This document shows, in pieces, positions 1 to 8,443 of a stretch of 64,000 nt of DNA. Below the pieces are notes generated by a model. That model was not told the origin of the DNA, did not search any database, and saw only the letters and a list, made by a program, of their open reading frames with translations. The stretch lies in contig NZ_JACJFN010000001.1 of the NCBI RefSeq assembly GCF_014164785.1, forward strand, positions 1,302,001 through 1,366,000, in the 5' to 3' direction. The translations under genes and the position numbers were made by a program. This stretch comes from Aquipseudomonas guryensis (GTDB lineage: Bacteria; Pseudomonadota; Gammaproteobacteria; Pseudomonadales; Pseudomonadaceae). The first letter of the stretch is position 1. Each line of letters opens with the position of its first letter.

Positions 1-532
1 CCTGGACCATGATGTTCTGCTTGAGGCCCATGAAGGCCTCGATCACCGACTCGGCGGCCTTCTCGGTTTCGCACAGCACCACGCCGATGCCCTGGGTGCC
101 TTCCAGCACCTTGATCACCAGCGGCGCGCCGTTGACCATCTGGATCAGGTCGGGGATATCGTCCGGCGAGTGGGCGAAGCCGGTCACCGGCAGGCCGACG
201 CCACGCCGCGAGAGCAGCTGCAGCGAGCGCAGCTTGTCGCGCGAGCGGCTGATGGCTACCGACTCGTTGAGCGGGAACACGCCCATCATTTCGAACTGGC
301 GCAGCACGGCGCAGCCGTAGAAAGTCACCGAGGCGCCGATGCGCGGGATCACCGCATCGAAGTTTTCCAGCGGCCGGCCGCGGTAGTGAATCTGCGGCTT
401 GTGGCTGGCGATGTTCATGTAGGCGCGCAGGGTGTCGATCACCACCACCTCATGGCCGCGCGCGGTACCGGCTTCCACCAGACGGCGAGTCGAATACAAG
501 CGCGGGTTGCGCGACAGGATGGCAATCTTCAT
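1..532 (-). CDS. rimK: RimK, ribosomal protein S6--L-glutamate ligase (partial, C-terminus outside window)
   Basis: ATP-grasp ligase that adds glutamate residues to the C-terminus of ribosomal protein S6. The first 177 codons are present and begin [18 protein letters not shown], the typical RimK N-terminus (pre-ATP-grasp fold), followed by the start of the ATP-grasp domain ([17 protein letters not shown]). The gene runs off the left edge, so catalytic C-terminal residues are not visible. Its ATG overlaps the TGA of rimB as ATGA, which implies translational coupling in a rim operon. The partial state is due to the window edge, not to a mutation. Confidence 0.93.
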   Translation of the reverse strand, partial: MKIAILSRNPRLYSTRRLVEAGTARGHEVVVIDTLRAYMNIASHKPQIHYRGRPLENFDAVIPRIGASVTFYGCAVLRQFEMMGVFPLNESVAISRSRDKLRSLQLLSRRGVGLPVTGFAHSPDDIPDLIQMVNGAPLVIKVLEGTQGIGVVLCETEKAAESVIEAFMGLKQNIMVQ

Positions 533-996
533 TGGGCACCGGAAGGCAGGGAAAGCTGAGGTTTGTCTTGCACGTAGGTCAGCGCCGGGTTGACCACCAG
601 TTGGCCGTCGACCAGCGCCTTGGAGCCGAGCAGCACGCGGTAGCGCATGGTCTTGCGGCAGGCCAGGGTGAACTCCACTGGCCAGGCCCGATCGCCAAGG
701 GCGAGCAGGGTGCGGATCACGTAGCGGGTCTGGATATGGCCATTGGAGCTCTTGATCGACTTCACTGTCACCAGCGGCGCCTCGCACGGATGGCGGCGCT
801 GCACCTGGGTGCCGAAGTGGGCGGTGAAGCGCACCCAGGGTTCACCGTCACGGTCGAACGGCTGGATATCGCTGGCATGCAGGGTCGAGGTGCTGGCGCC
901 GGTGTCGATCTTGCCGCGCAGGCCAACCATGCCCAGCTTGGGCAGGTTGATCCATTCACGCAGGCCGATCACGGCCAGTTGGTCGAACGTCTTCAA
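529..996 (-). CDS. rimB: RimB, retropepsin-like (ATP-dependent zinc protease family) protein
   Basis: 155-residue protein with the aspartic-protease-like motif [11 protein letters not shown] at about residues 32-42, typical of the small retropepsin-like 'ATP-dependent zinc protease' family. In pseudomonads this family is encoded with rimK and acts with it on S6 glutamylation. The best start is a TTG at 996 ([15 protein letters not shown]), preceded by a GGGGAAAG sequence. No ATG is available before residue 23, and the family normally starts MKTF. It is translationally coupled to rimK and divergent from hslR. The name follows the Pseudomonas rim operon, with rimA not in view. Confidence 0.85.
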   Translation of the reverse strand: MKTFDQLAVIGLREWINLPKLGMVGLRGKIDTGASTSTLHASDIQPFDRDGEPWVRFTAHFGTQVQRRHPCEAPLVTVKSIKSSNGHIQTRYVIRTLLALGDRAWPVEFTLACRKTMRYRVLLGSKALVDGQLVVNPALTYVQDKPQLSLPSGAQ

Positions 997-1096
997 TGCA
1001 GGCTTTCCCCGAAAGTTCCGGGCATTCTAGTAGGCCCATGTGACAACTGCATCAGGCAAGATTCAGTCCCATAGCCGATCCTTTCACGAGAGCACG

Positions 1097-1492
1097 ATGA
1101 GCGACAAAGACGACGACAAGGTACGCCTGGACAAGTGGCTGTGGGCCGCACGGTTTTACAAGACCCGTGCCCTGGCCAAGGAGGCCATCGAAGGCGGCAA
1201 GGTGCATTGCCGCGGCGAGCGCTGCAAGCCCGGCAAGGAGCCGAAGATTGGTGACCAGTTCGTGATCCGCACCGGCTTCGAGGAGCGCACGGTGACGGTG
1301 CGCGCGCTGTCCGTGGTGCGCCGCGGTGCCCCCGAGGCGCAACTGTTATATGAAGAGACCGCCGACAGCGTCGATCGTCGCGAGGCCAACGCCGAACTGC
1401 GCAAGGCCGGCGCCCTGGGCCTGCAGACCGATGGCCGGCCGAGCAAGAAGCAGCGCCGCCAGCTCCAGAATTTTCGCGGCGGCCAGGAGTGA
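1097..1492 (+). CDS. hslR: HslR (Hsp15), S4-domain ribosome-associated heat-shock protein
   Basis: 131-residue basic RNA-binding protein. The S4 fold covers roughly residues 9-70 (VRLDKWLWAARFYKTRALA, then EGGKVHCRGERCKPGKEPKIGD). The C-terminal tail is Lys/Arg-rich (GRPSKKQRRQLQNFR), as in Hsp15, which rescues 50S subunits carrying stalled nascent chains. The ATG at 1097 was chosen because the S4 domain starts right after it; an open frame runs 19 codons further upstream but is not conserved-looking. It is followed 84 bp downstream by hslO, the usual heat-shock pair. Confidence 0.93.
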   Translation: MSDKDDDKVRLDKWLWAARFYKTRALAKEAIEGGKVHCRGERCKPGKEPKIGDQFVIRTGFEERTVTVRALSVVRRGAPEAQLLYEETADSVDRREANAELRKAGALGLQTDGRPSKKQRRQLQNFRGGQE

Positions 1493-1576
1493 GGGGGTTC
1501 GCTAGACAACCGGCCCTTGGTCGCGCCGGGCTTTGCGCCTAAAATCGCCGCCCCAGTATTCAAGCAGCATTCGCCC

Positions 1577-2464
1577 ATGGCCGACTTTACCCAACGTTTT
1601 CTCTTCGACGACGCCGACGTGCGTGGCGAGCTGGTCAGCCTCGGCGCGAGCTACCAGCATGTGCTGGCCAAGCACCCCTACCCGCAACCGGTGGCCCAGC
1701 TGCTCGGCGAGATGCTCGCTGCCGCCGCGCTGCTGGTCGGTACCTTGAAGTTCGACGGCCTTCTGATCCTGCAGGTTCGCTCTTCCGGGCCAGTGCCGCT
1801 GCTGATGATCGAATGCTCCAGCGAGCGCGAAGTGCGCGGCATCGCCCGCTACCACGCCGAGCAGATCGGCGCCGATGCCGGCCTGCGCGAGCTGATGCCG
1901 GACGGCGTGCTGGCCTTGACCGTCGACCCGAAGCAGGGCCAGCGCTACCAGGGCATCGTCGACCTGGAAGGCGACACCCTGGCCGACTGCCTGTCCGCCT
2001 ACTTCGCCACCTCCGAGCAGCTGTCCACCCGTTTCTGGCTGCACGCCGACGGCCAGCGCGCCCGTGGTCTGCTGCTGCAGCAGCTGCCGGTGGATCGCCT
2101 GCCCGATGCCGACGAGCGTGAAGCCAGTTGGCAGCACCTGCTGACCCTGGCCAACACCCTGACCGCCGAAGAGCTGCTCGGCCTCGACAACGAGACCGTG
2201 CTGCACCGCCTGTACCACGAGGAGGCGGTGCGCCTGTTCGAGCCGAACGGCCTGCAGTTCCGCTGCAGCTGCTCGCGTGAACGTTCGGCACGGGCGCTGA
2301 TCAGCCTGGGCCAGGGCGATGCCGAATTGTTGCTGGCCGAACATGGCGGGCAGGTGGAAATCGATTGCCAGTTCTGCAACCAGCGCTATGCCTTCGATGC
2401 GGCCGACGTGGCGCAGCTGTTCACCAGTGGTGACAGCCAGGAGCCCTCGGCCACCAGGCACTGA
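1577..2464 (+). CDS. hslO: HslO (Hsp33), redox-regulated chaperone
   Basis: 295-residue cytosolic holdase activated by oxidation and heat. The four zinc-binding cysteines are seen as C230-x-C232 and C264-x-x-C267 near the C-terminus, the diagnostic Hsp33 redox switch. The start at 1577 ([17 protein letters not shown]) fits the family; 20 further upstream in-frame codons are unlikely to be translated. It lies downstream of hslR in the same orientation and upstream of pckA, the usual pseudomonad order. Confidence 0.95.
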   Translation: MADFTQRFLFDDADVRGELVSLGASYQHVLAKHPYPQPVAQLLGEMLAAAALLVGTLKFDGLLILQVRSSGPVPLLMIECSSEREVRGIARYHAEQIGADAGLRELMPDGVLALTVDPKQGQRYQGIVDLEGDTLADCLSAYFATSEQLSTRFWLHADGQRARGLLLQQLPVDRLPDADEREASWQHLLTLANTLTAEELLGLDNETVLHRLYHEEAVRLFEPNGLQFRCSCSRERSARALISLGQGDAELLLAEHGGQVEIDCQFCNQRYAFDAADVAQLFTSGDSQEPSATRH

Positions 2465-2507
2465 AACGATAGCGTGCGTCTATCGGTCGCTTAGGTAGAC
2501 AAGAGGC

Positions 2508-2532
2508 TGCCAAGAAGCCGGCTTTTCTGGCA
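2508..2532 (+). terminator. Weak imperfect hairpin between hslO and pckA
   Basis: TGCCA...TGGCA ends enclose AGAAGCC/GGCTTTTC, an imperfect stem 44 bases after the hslO stop. A T-run (CTTTTTT) occurs only about 13 bases after the stem. It may be a weak terminator or part of the pckA leader. Low confidence. Confidence 0.25.
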
Positions 2533-2621
2533 TACTCCCGCGACTTTTTTATCGCTGTAGTGCGGCTGTATGCGCGCTACACAAGTTTGGAAGACTCGGC
2601 CAGCCGCCGACGGGGACACTC

Positions 2622-4163
2622 ATGACGCAAGCCAATACCGCCGTTTACACCGATATCAGCGCTGCCCAACTGGTCGAAGAGGCCATTCGCCGTGGCGAAG
2701 GCGAGCTGGCCGCCAACGGCTCGCTGGTGGTACGCACCGGCCATCGCACCGGTCGTTCCCCGGCTGACCGTTTCATCGTGCAGGAGCCGAGCACCGAGGC
2801 GAAAATCGCCTGGGGCTCGATCAACCGCCCGTTCCCGGCCGACAAGTTCGATGCCCTGTGGGACCGCGTCGAGGCGTTCAACAACGCCCAGGACCACTTC
2901 GTGTCCTACGTCCATGTCGGTTCGGCAGATGCCCACTACCTGCCGGTCAAGATGACCACCCAGACCGCCTGGCAGAACCTGTTCGGCCGTTGCCTGTTCA
3001 TCAATCCGGAGCAGTACAACCCGGCCGGCAAGGACGAGTGGCAGATCCTCAACGTCGCCAACTTCGAGTGCGTACCGGAGCGTGACGGCACCAATTCTGA
3101 TGGCTGCGTGATCATCAACTTCGCCGCCAAGAAGGTCCTGCTCGCCGGCATGCGCTACGCCGGTGAAATGAAGAAAGCCATGTTCTCCGTGCAGAATTTC
3201 CTGCTGCCGGAAGCCGATGTGCTGCCGATGCACTGCGCTGCCAACATCGGCGAAGACGGCGACGTGACCCTGTTCTTCGGCCTGTCCGGCACTGGCAAGA
3301 CCACCCTGTCGGCTGACGAAAGCCGTTACCTGATCGGTGACGACGAACACGGCTGGGGTGTGGGCGTGGTGTTCAACATCGAAGGCGGTTGCTATGCCAA
3401 GTGCATCGACCTGTCCGAGAAGAACGAGCCAGTGATCTGGAAAGCCATCCAGTTCGGCGCCGTGCTGGAAAACGTCGTCCTCGACGAAAACCGCCTGCCG
3501 GATTACACCGACGACAGCCTGACCCAGAACAGCCGTGCGGCCTACCCGCTGGAGCTGGTCGAGAAACGCAGCGAGAAGAACCTCGGCGGCGAGCCGAACG
3601 CGGTGATCTTCCTGACCTGCGACCTGACTGGCGTACTGCCGCCGGTATCGATCCTCAGCGAAGAGCAGGCGGCCTACCACTTCCTGTCCGGCTACACCGC
3701 GCTGGTTGGTTCCACCGAAATGGGCAGCGGCGGCGGCATCAAGTCGACCTTCTCCACCTGCTTCGGCGCACCGTTCTTCCCGCGCCCGGCTGGCGAGTAC
3801 GCTGAGCTGCTGATCAAGCGCATCCGTGGTTTCGGCTCCAAGGTCTACCTGGTCAACACCGGCTGGACCGGTGGCGGCTATGGCGTCGGCAAGCGCTTCA
3901 ACATTCCGACCACCCGTGGTGTGATCGCTGCCATCCAGAGCGGCGCGCTGATCGGTACCGAGACCGAGCACCTGCCGATCATCAACCTGAGCGTGCCGAA
4001 GGCCGTTCCGGGCGTCGAGACCAACCTGCTCAACCCGCGCAACACCTGGGCTGACCAGAATGCCTACGACGAAGCGGCCAAAGGCCTGGCTGGCCTGTTC
4101 ATCGAGAACTTCAAGAAGTTCGACGTGTCCGACGCCATCCGCAGCGCCGGCCCGCAGCTGTAA
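2622..4163 (+). CDS. pckA: Phosphoenolpyruvate carboxykinase (ATP)
   Basis: 513-residue gluconeogenic enzyme converting oxaloacetate plus ATP to PEP, CO2 and ADP. Visible motifs are [10 protein letters not shown] near the N-terminus, the kinase-1a P-loop GLSGTGKTT around residues 220-228 (K226), the metal and oxaloacetate region [14 protein letters not shown], and the arginine-bearing [14 protein letters not shown]. Length is normal for the ATP-type enzyme. The start ATG follows GGGGACACTC. It is monocistronic: a strong hairpin terminator follows 19 bases after the stop. Confidence 0.97.
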   Translation: MTQANTAVYTDISAAQLVEEAIRRGEGELAANGSLVVRTGHRTGRSPADRFIVQEPSTEAKIAWGSINRPFPADKFDALWDRVEAFNNAQDHFVSYVHVGSADAHYLPVKMTTQTAWQNLFGRCLFINPEQYNPAGKDEWQILNVANFECVPERDGTNSDGCVIINFAAKKVLLAGMRYAGEMKKAMFSVQNFLLPEADVLPMHCAANIGEDGDVTLFFGLSGTGKTTLSADESRYLIGDDEHGWGVGVVFNIEGGCYAKCIDLSEKNEPVIWKAIQFGAVLENVVLDENRLPDYTDDSLTQNSRAAYPLELVEKRSEKNLGGEPNAVIFLTCDLTGVLPPVSILSEEQAAYHFLSGYTALVGSTEMGSGGGIKSTFSTCFGAPFFPRPAGEYAELLIKRIRGFGSKVYLVNTGWTGGGYGVGKRFNIPTTRGVIAAIQSGALIGTETEHLPIINLSVPKAVPGVETNLLNPRNTWADQNAYDEAAKGLAGLFIENFKKFDVSDAIRSAGPQL

Positions 4164-4181
4164 GCTGTAGCGCCATAGAAA

Positions 4182-4206
4182 AAGCCGCCCTCGGGCGGCT
4201 TTTTTG
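4182..4206. terminator. Bidirectional rho-independent terminator between pckA and the convergent hypothetical gene
   Basis: AGCCGCC/GGCGGCT stem with CTCG loop, flanked by A5 on the left and T6 on the right, so it has a U-tract in both directions. It lies between the convergent stops of pckA (4163) and the minus-strand gene ending at 4227. Confidence 0.9.
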
Positions 4207-4226
4207 TGCGCTGCTGTCGGTGCAAA

Positions 4227-4652
4227 TCAGGCACGGGTGTCAACGTACGGTTCCGGTTTGACCGGTTGTGCTTCGGGCCGCTCTGGGCGGTCGTTGTTGC
4301 TAGCGATGTTCTGGGCCACTTCGTTGCGGCGCACATCGTCACGCAGTTCCAGTGCTGTTTCCACCGTGCTCGGCTGGCTGTCGATCTCACCTTCGCTGGC
4401 TACAGCCAGATACGTATCGATTTGCCTTTGCTGGCTGGTGGCGCTGTACAACTGAGTGGCGGCGCTACGCCGGTTGGCTTGGCTCAGTTCCTTGCTTTCC
4501 TGCTGTTCGACGACTCGATCAGCGGCGCGGTCGACTGCCTTGTTCACCTGTTCCGGGTTGGCCCGGGCGTCGGGTGCTTGTGCGGCTTGGCCGGCTTTCT
4601 TGATGATCTGGGTCGAGAGGGGCAGGTTACTGCTGTAGCCGGTTACCTGCAT
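4227..4652 (-). CDS. Conserved hypothetical protein, Pseudomonas-type
   Basis: 141-residue soluble protein of unknown function, rich in Ala, Gln, Glu and Arg, with a predicted helical middle part (NPEQVNKAVDRAADRVVEQQ) and an acidic, Pro-rich C-terminus (NDRPERPEAQPVKPEP). There is no signal peptide, membrane segment or catalytic motif that I recognise. A good ribosome site (AGGAGAA, 7 bases before the ATG at 4652) and clear codon bias support translation. It is convergent with pckA and shares its terminator. The predicted disorder recalls small flagellar-regulator-like proteins, but I would not assign a role. Confidence 0.75.
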   Translation of the reverse strand: MQVTGYSSNLPLSTQIIKKAGQAAQAPDARANPEQVNKAVDRAADRVVEQQESKELSQANRRSAATQLYSATSQQRQIDTYLAVASEGEIDSQPSTVETALELRDDVRRNEVAQNIASNNDRPERPEAQPVKPEPYVDTRA

Positions 4653-5135
4653 GCCGTTCTCCTATATGACTCCACTGATTTCAATCTACCTCGGCGGCAG
4701 TGGGTCTGTTAGACGGATTGGCGATAGTGCTCTGGATTGAGTGGCCAGCTCGGCTTTCTTCGCCGCGCACGTTGCTGAAACCGCATCTGGCCAGCGCGGC
4801 ATTGAGCAGTCCCGGTTGGCTAAGCGGCTTGCGGGAGCATGCTCTTGTGCACTTCGCGGGCAACGTTTTCCGCCAGGGCGCCTGGGCTGAGCAGGCTGGC
4901 GAGGATCAGCAGCAACGGGGCGATACGCTTCATGGTGCCTCCGGGGTTGGCCGGTGGGGAGGACTGCTTATTGTTGTTCTAGTCGACCGCCTGTCCGCAG
5001 CTTGGGTTGCCACGGGCAGGGCCATGGGCGATGGGGCCTGCGTGGCAGGGCGCATCGCCTGGTTACAGAGAAAAGGCGATCAGCAGCCTTTGTGCAAGGC
5101 CGTAGGCGAATAAGACTGACGCACGGTGTGCAGAC
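4653..5135. other. Gene-poor stretch containing only a possible 37-codon ORF
   Basis: 483 bases between the hypothetical gene (4652) and the DUF3392 gene (5136). Longer open frames here, such as 4700-5113 on the plus strand, have unconvincing composition and no ribosome site. The only plausible coding signal is the small secreted-peptide ORF on the minus strand at 4820-4933. I see no RNA gene or clear terminator. Confidence 0.6.
4820..4933 (-). CDS. Putative small secreted peptide (37 aa)
   Basis: Short ORF starting MKRIAPLLLILASLLSP with ALA at residues 19-21, a textbook signal peptide (basic n-region, Leu-rich core, A-x-A cleavage site). It is followed by only 16 mature residues (ENVAREVHKSMLPQAA). 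A strong GGAGG sits 6-7 bases before the ATG at 4933, giving independent support for translation. I do not recognise a family. It could be a genuine exported peptide, or the surviving 5' end of a longer exported protein: another frame stays open to 4681 past the stop, which would fit an old frameshift. Unconfirmed. Confidence 0.5.
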   Translation of the reverse strand: MKRIAPLLLILASLLSPGALAENVAREVHKSMLPQAA

Positions 5136-5459
5136 TCAGCTGCGATCAGCCAGTACGCCGATCAGGAAGAACACCAGCAACAACACCGGCGCCAGGGTGA
5201 AGTTGTTGAAGTAACCCAGGCCCTGGGCCAGCCAGGGCGTCAGGAAGACGATGGCCAAACCATAGCCGACCGCACAGACCAGAACGAAGATCAGCGTGCG
5301 CAGGAAGAAGTTGAAGCCGCCGATGGAGCGCTGTACCCAGGCATTGATGCCCGGCCCGAACAGCACGAACAGGGTGGCCATGATGGCCAGGGAGATGTCG
5401 TACAGGTTGCCACGGCACCAGCGCGAGAGCGTGACGATCAGGTCGAGCAGCAGATCCAT
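5136..5459 (-). CDS. DUF3392 family inner-membrane protein
   Basis: 107-residue membrane protein with three strongly hydrophobic stretches: about residues 22-37 (DISLAIMATLFVLFGP), 52-75 (FLRTLIFVLVCAVGYGLAIVFL) and 88-103 (TLAPVLLLVFFLIGVL). Sequence and size match the DUF3392 family of gamma-proteobacteria, whose function is unknown. It lies downstream of hemW on the same strand with a 122-bp gap, so it may be its own unit. Confidence 0.8.
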   Translation of the reverse strand: MDLLLDLIVTLSRWCRGNLYDISLAIMATLFVLFGPGINAWVQRSIGGFNFFLRTLIFVLVCAVGYGLAIVFLTPWLAQGLGYFNNFTLAPVLLLVFFLIGVLADRS

Positions 5460-5554
5460 CGGTTGTCCTTATTCTGGGCGGTGGGCGAGCGTGCCTGGCA
5501 GTTTACCGTCTGTCGCCCATGCTGCCGAGCCTGCCATTTTGCTGCGCATCTGGC

Positions 5555-5573
5555 GTAGGGGCTCGCTCCTACA
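5555..5573. repeat. REP-like short inverted repeat
   Basis: GTAGG-GGCTCGCT-CCTAC, on the reverse strand TGTAGGAGCGAGCCCCTAC. This resembles the TGTAGGAGCGAGC core of Pseudomonas REP elements. It is a single copy in the hemW/DUF3392 gap and is degenerate. Confidence 0.4.
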
Positions 5574-5581
5574 TCCGCTAT

Positions 5582-6790
5582 TCAGGGCAGGAAGTGTTGC
5601 AGCAGATCGTTGAGGAACAGCTGGCCTTCGCGGCTGGCGGTCAGGCGCTGCGGATCGGCGAGCAGTAGCTTGCGTGCCTCGGCTTCACGCCGCGCGCCAT
5701 CCAGCTGCGCAAGTGGCAGGCCGGTGCGCTCGCTGAACAGCGCGGCAGGCACGCCTTCGCTGAGGCGCAGCACGTTCATCAGGAATTCGAAGGGCAGCTC
5801 GTCCGCTGTTAGCAGGCGCTCGCCGGCCTGGAAGGGCTTGCTTGCATCGAGGTAGTCCTTGGGCAGGCGAGTCTTCCAGGTGCGCATGATCTGCCCGTTC
5901 GGGCTGCTCAGCTTGGCATGGGCGCCGGCGCCGATGCCGAGGAAGTCACCGAAGGTCCAGTAGTTGAGGTTGTGTCGGGCCGCCTTGCCGGTTTGGGCAT
6001 AGGCCGACACTTCGTATTGCGCATAACCCTGCTCGGCCAGCAGGGCCTGGCCGGCTTCCTGGATGTCCCACAGCAGGTCGTCTTCGGGCAGCGTGGGCGG
6101 CTGGCTCCAGAACACTGTATTGGGCTCCATGGTCAGCTGGTACCAGGACAGGTGTGTCGGCCCCTGAGCGATGGCGGTGCGCAGGTCGAACAGGGCGTCC
6201 TCGATACTCTGCTCGGGCAGGCCGTGCATCAGGTCGAGGTTGAAGTTGTCGAAGCCGGCCGCGCGGGCCATGTCCGCGGCGCGGATCGCCTCGCCGCCGT
6301 CGTGGATGCGGCCGAGGGCCTTGAGTTTGGCTTCCTGGAAGCTTTGCACGCCGATCGACAGGCGGTTGATGCCCAGGCCGCGGTAGTCGCGGAACTTGGC
6401 TTGCTCGAAAGTGCCGGGGTTGGCTTCCAGGGTGATCTCGATGTCGCGGGCAAAACGCACGCGCTGCTCGACGCCATCCAGCAGGCGGCCCAGGGCGTTG
6501 GCGCTGAACAGGCTGGGGGTGCCGCCGCCGAAGAAGATCGAGGTCAACTCGCGACCGTGAACGTGGCGCAGGTCAGCGTCGAGGTCGACGAGCAGGGCGT
6601 CGACGTATTCCTGCTCCGGCAGGGTCGGGCCGGCGGCGTGGGAGTTGAAGTCGCAGTACGGGCATTTACGCACGCACCAAGGGATATGGATGTACAGCGC
6701 CAGTGGCGGCAGCTCGAAGCTGCAAGCCTCAAGCTGCAAGCCGGTTTCGCTGTTGCTTGAAGCTTGCGGCTTGTGGCTTGTGGCTTTCAT
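5582..6790 (-). CDS. hemW: HemW, radical SAM heme chaperone
   Basis: 402-residue HemW-type protein (formerly annotated as oxygen-independent coproporphyrinogen oxidase). It has the radical-SAM cluster motif CVRKCPYC (Cx3Cx2C) near residue 40, [16 protein letters not shown], and the HNLNYW motif that separates HemW from true HemN. The start is the ATG at 6790, which overlaps the rdgB stop as ATGA and so is translationally coupled. The first ~30 residues are an unusual extension encoded by an AAGCTT-rich repeat; the conserved fold begins only at [14 protein letters not shown] shorter start cannot be excluded, but coupling favours 6790. Confidence 0.93.
   Translation of the reverse strand: MKATSHKPQASSNSETGLQLEACSFELPPLALYIHIPWCVRKCPYCDFNSHAAGPTLPEQEYVDALLVDLDADLRHVHGRELTSIFFGGGTPSLFSANALGRLLDGVEQRVRFARDIEITLEANPGTFEQAKFRDYRGLGINRLSIGVQSFQEAKLKALGRIHDGGEAIRAADMARAAGFDNFNLDLMHGLPEQSIEDALFDLRTAIAQGPTHLSWYQLTMEPNTVFWSQPPTLPEDDLLWDIQEAGQALLAEQGYAQYEVSAYAQTGKAARHNLNYWTFGDFLGIGAGAHAKLSSPNGQIMRTWKTRLPKDYLDASKPFQAGERLLTADELPFEFLMNVLRLSEGVPAALFSERTGLPLAQLDGARREAEARKLLLADPQRLTASREGQLFLNDLLQHFLP
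6715..6786. repeat. AAGCTTGCGGCTT-type low-complexity repeat inside the 5' end of hemW
   Basis: About 70 bases built of variants of AAGCTGCAAGC, TGAAGCTTGCGG and CTTGTGGCTTGTGG. Similar material occurs at 23164-23211 and 24205-24241. Such heptad-like repeats are dispersed through many Pseudomonas genomes. Here it encodes the nonconserved HemW N-terminus. Confidence 0.6.
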
Positions 6791-7380
6791 ATGCCCAGAC
6801 GTTGCTTGAGCTGGGCCATGGCGCGTGCACGGTGGCTGAGCTGGTTCTTCTCGGCGGCTGGCAGCTCGGCGCTGGAGCAGTTGCGCTCGGCGACCCAGAA
6901 CAGCGGGTCGTAGCCGAAGCCCTGCTCGCCGCGTGGCGCGTGCAGGATGCTGCCGTGCCAGAGGCCTTCGCAGAGGATCGGCAGCGGATCGTCGGCATGT
7001 CGCACCAGAGCCAGGGCGCAGACGAATTGCGCGCCGCGCTGGGCATCCGGGACGTCCTTCAGCACCTGCAGCAGCTTGGCATTATTGGCCGCATCGCCCT
7101 GGCCATCGGCATAGCGCGCCGAGTAGATGCCGGGAGCGCCGCCGAGGAAGTCCACGGCCAGGCCAGAGTCGTCGGCCAGCGCCGGCAGGCCGGACAGGCG
7201 GGCGGCGTTGCGCGCCTTGAGGATGGCGTTTTCGACGAACGACAGGCCGGTCTCTTCCGGTTCAATGCTGGAGAACTCGCCAATCGAGCGCACACGCACG
7301 GCGTCACCGAGCATGGCCTGGAGTTCCTTGAGTTTGCCGGCGTTATGGCTGGCCAGTACGAGCTCGCTAAAGGGCATCAT
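6787..7380 (-). CDS. rdgB: RdgB, XTP/dITP diphosphatase (HAM1 family)
   Basis: 197-residue house-cleaning pyrophosphatase that removes non-canonical purine nucleotides (ITP, dITP, XTP). Family motifs are present: [10 protein letters not shown] near the N-terminus, [23 protein letters not shown], and FGYDPLFW. The start ATG at 7380 overlaps the stop of the upstream DUF4426 gene, and the stop overlaps hemW, so the three are coupled in one unit. Confidence 0.95.
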   Translation of the reverse strand: MMPFSELVLASHNAGKLKELQAMLGDAVRVRSIGEFSSIEPEETGLSFVENAILKARNAARLSGLPALADDSGLAVDFLGGAPGIYSARYADGQGDAANNAKLLQVLKDVPDAQRGAQFVCALALVRHADDPLPILCEGLWHGSILHAPRGEQGFGYDPLFWVAERNCSSAELPAAEKNQLSHRARAMAQLKQRLGI

Positions 7381-7796
7381 TCGTCCGGAAACACTTCCTG
7401 GTTGAAGGTAAAGCTGTGCGGTGCGCTGTCGCCGACCTGCACGCTGAGGCTGAAAGTGAGGATTTCCCGCTCGCGCAGCGGGAATTCGGCCAGGTAGTAG
7501 ACCGCGCCGCTTTCCAGCACCTGCTTGAAGCTCAGGGTGCTGGTCTGACCCAGCAGGTTCTTGATCTGGCCACTGACCTGGGCTGGAACACCCTTGCCGG
7601 CCTTGAGCACGGCGACATTCAGTACGCCGCCGGTCTTGCTGCGGGTCAGGCCTGCTGCGGCGGCGATATCCGGCTGCAGGAAGCTGGAATTGAACACACT
7701 GTAGTGCACGTCTAGCTCGCCAAAGGTCTGTTTGCGTTCGGCAAAGGCGGGCAGGGCGACGAGCAGGCAGAGCAGCAGGGAAGCAAGGCGATGCAT
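7377..7796 (-). CDS. DUF4426 family periplasmic protein
   Basis: 139-residue exported protein. Residues 1-19 are a signal peptide ([19 protein letters not shown]). The mature part begins [20 protein letters not shown] and looks all-beta, as expected for DUF4426, a family of unknown function found next to metW and rdgB in pseudomonads. It lies 24 bp downstream of metW and overlaps rdgB by 4 bp. No catalytic motif is visible. Confidence 0.82.
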   Translation of the reverse strand: MHRLASLLLCLLVALPAFAERKQTFGELDVHYSVFNSSFLQPDIAAAAGLTRSKTGGVLNVAVLKAGKGVPAQVSGQIKNLLGQTSTLSFKQVLESGAVYYLAEFPLREREILTFSLSVQVGDSAPHSFTFNQEVFPDE

Positions 7797-7820
7797 GGTA
7801 ATTCTCCAGGCGTCAGGCGG

Positions 7821-8441
7821 TTAGACGGCTACACGGTGATCGGCCAGGCCGGGCCCGCTGACGCGATAGATGCCGATCTCACCCATCAGATTAGGCCATA
7901 GCTTGCTGCCCAGGCTGTGGCGATGTTCATGGTCCACCGCCAGGCGCTCTTCGACGCGGGCGCCGAGCTCCAGGCACAGACGCTCGAAGTCGGCGAATGT
8001 GCAGAAGTGGATGTTCGGCGTGTTGTACCAGGTGTACGGCAGGAATTCCGACACCGGCATGCGGCCCTTGGTGGTCAGGTACCAGCGGCAGTGCCAGTGG
8101 CCGAAGTTGGGGAAGGTGATGATGCAGGTCTTGCCAACCCGCAGCATCTCCGCCAGGACCTTGTCGGGGTAGCGCAGGGCCTGCAGCGACTGGGTCATCA
8201 CCACCACGTCGAAGCTGTTGCTGGCAAAGTTGCCCAGGCCCTGGTCGAGGTCCTGCTCGATCACGTTGACCCCGCGCTCGATGCAGGTGGCAATCTTGTC
8301 TCCGTCGATTTCCAGGCCATAGCCGCTGACCTGCTTGTTGGCGTGCAGCCAGGCCAGCAGTTCGCCGTCGCCACAGCCGAGGTCGAGCACGCGACTACCG
8401 GCGGGAATCCACTCCTGAATGATTTCCAGATCAGCGCGCAT
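7821..8441 (-). CDS. metW: MetW, methyltransferase-like partner of MetX
   Basis: 206-residue protein with a class I SAM-binding fold: motif I VLDLGCGDGELL at residues 18-29 and acidic loop YGLEID. The sequence and position match MetW, found directly after metX in many proteobacteria and needed for full methionine synthesis. The start is the ATG at 8441, 2 bp after the metX stop. The same frame stays open upstream inside metX, giving an artefactual long reading that I reject. The biochemical activity of MetW is not well established. Confidence 0.93.
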   Translation of the reverse strand: MRADLEIIQEWIPAGSRVLDLGCGDGELLAWLHANKQVSGYGLEIDGDKIATCIERGVNVIEQDLDQGLGNFASNSFDVVVMTQSLQALRYPDKVLAEMLRVGKTCIITFPNFGHWHCRWYLTTKGRMPVSEFLPYTWYNTPNIHFCTFADFERLCLELGARVEERLAVDHEHRHSLGSKLWPNLMGEIGIYRVSGPGLADHRVAV

Positions 8442-8443
8442 GC

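Noticed and set aside
4681..4863. 60-codon minus-strand ORF overlapping the small secreted peptide
   Set aside because: Lacks a ribosome site of its own; noted only as a possible frameshifted continuation of the secreted peptide.
4700..5113. 137-codon plus-strand ORF in the gene-poor stretch
   Set aside because: No ribosome site, poor composition and no family resemblance. It overlaps the better-supported signal-peptide ORF on the other strand.
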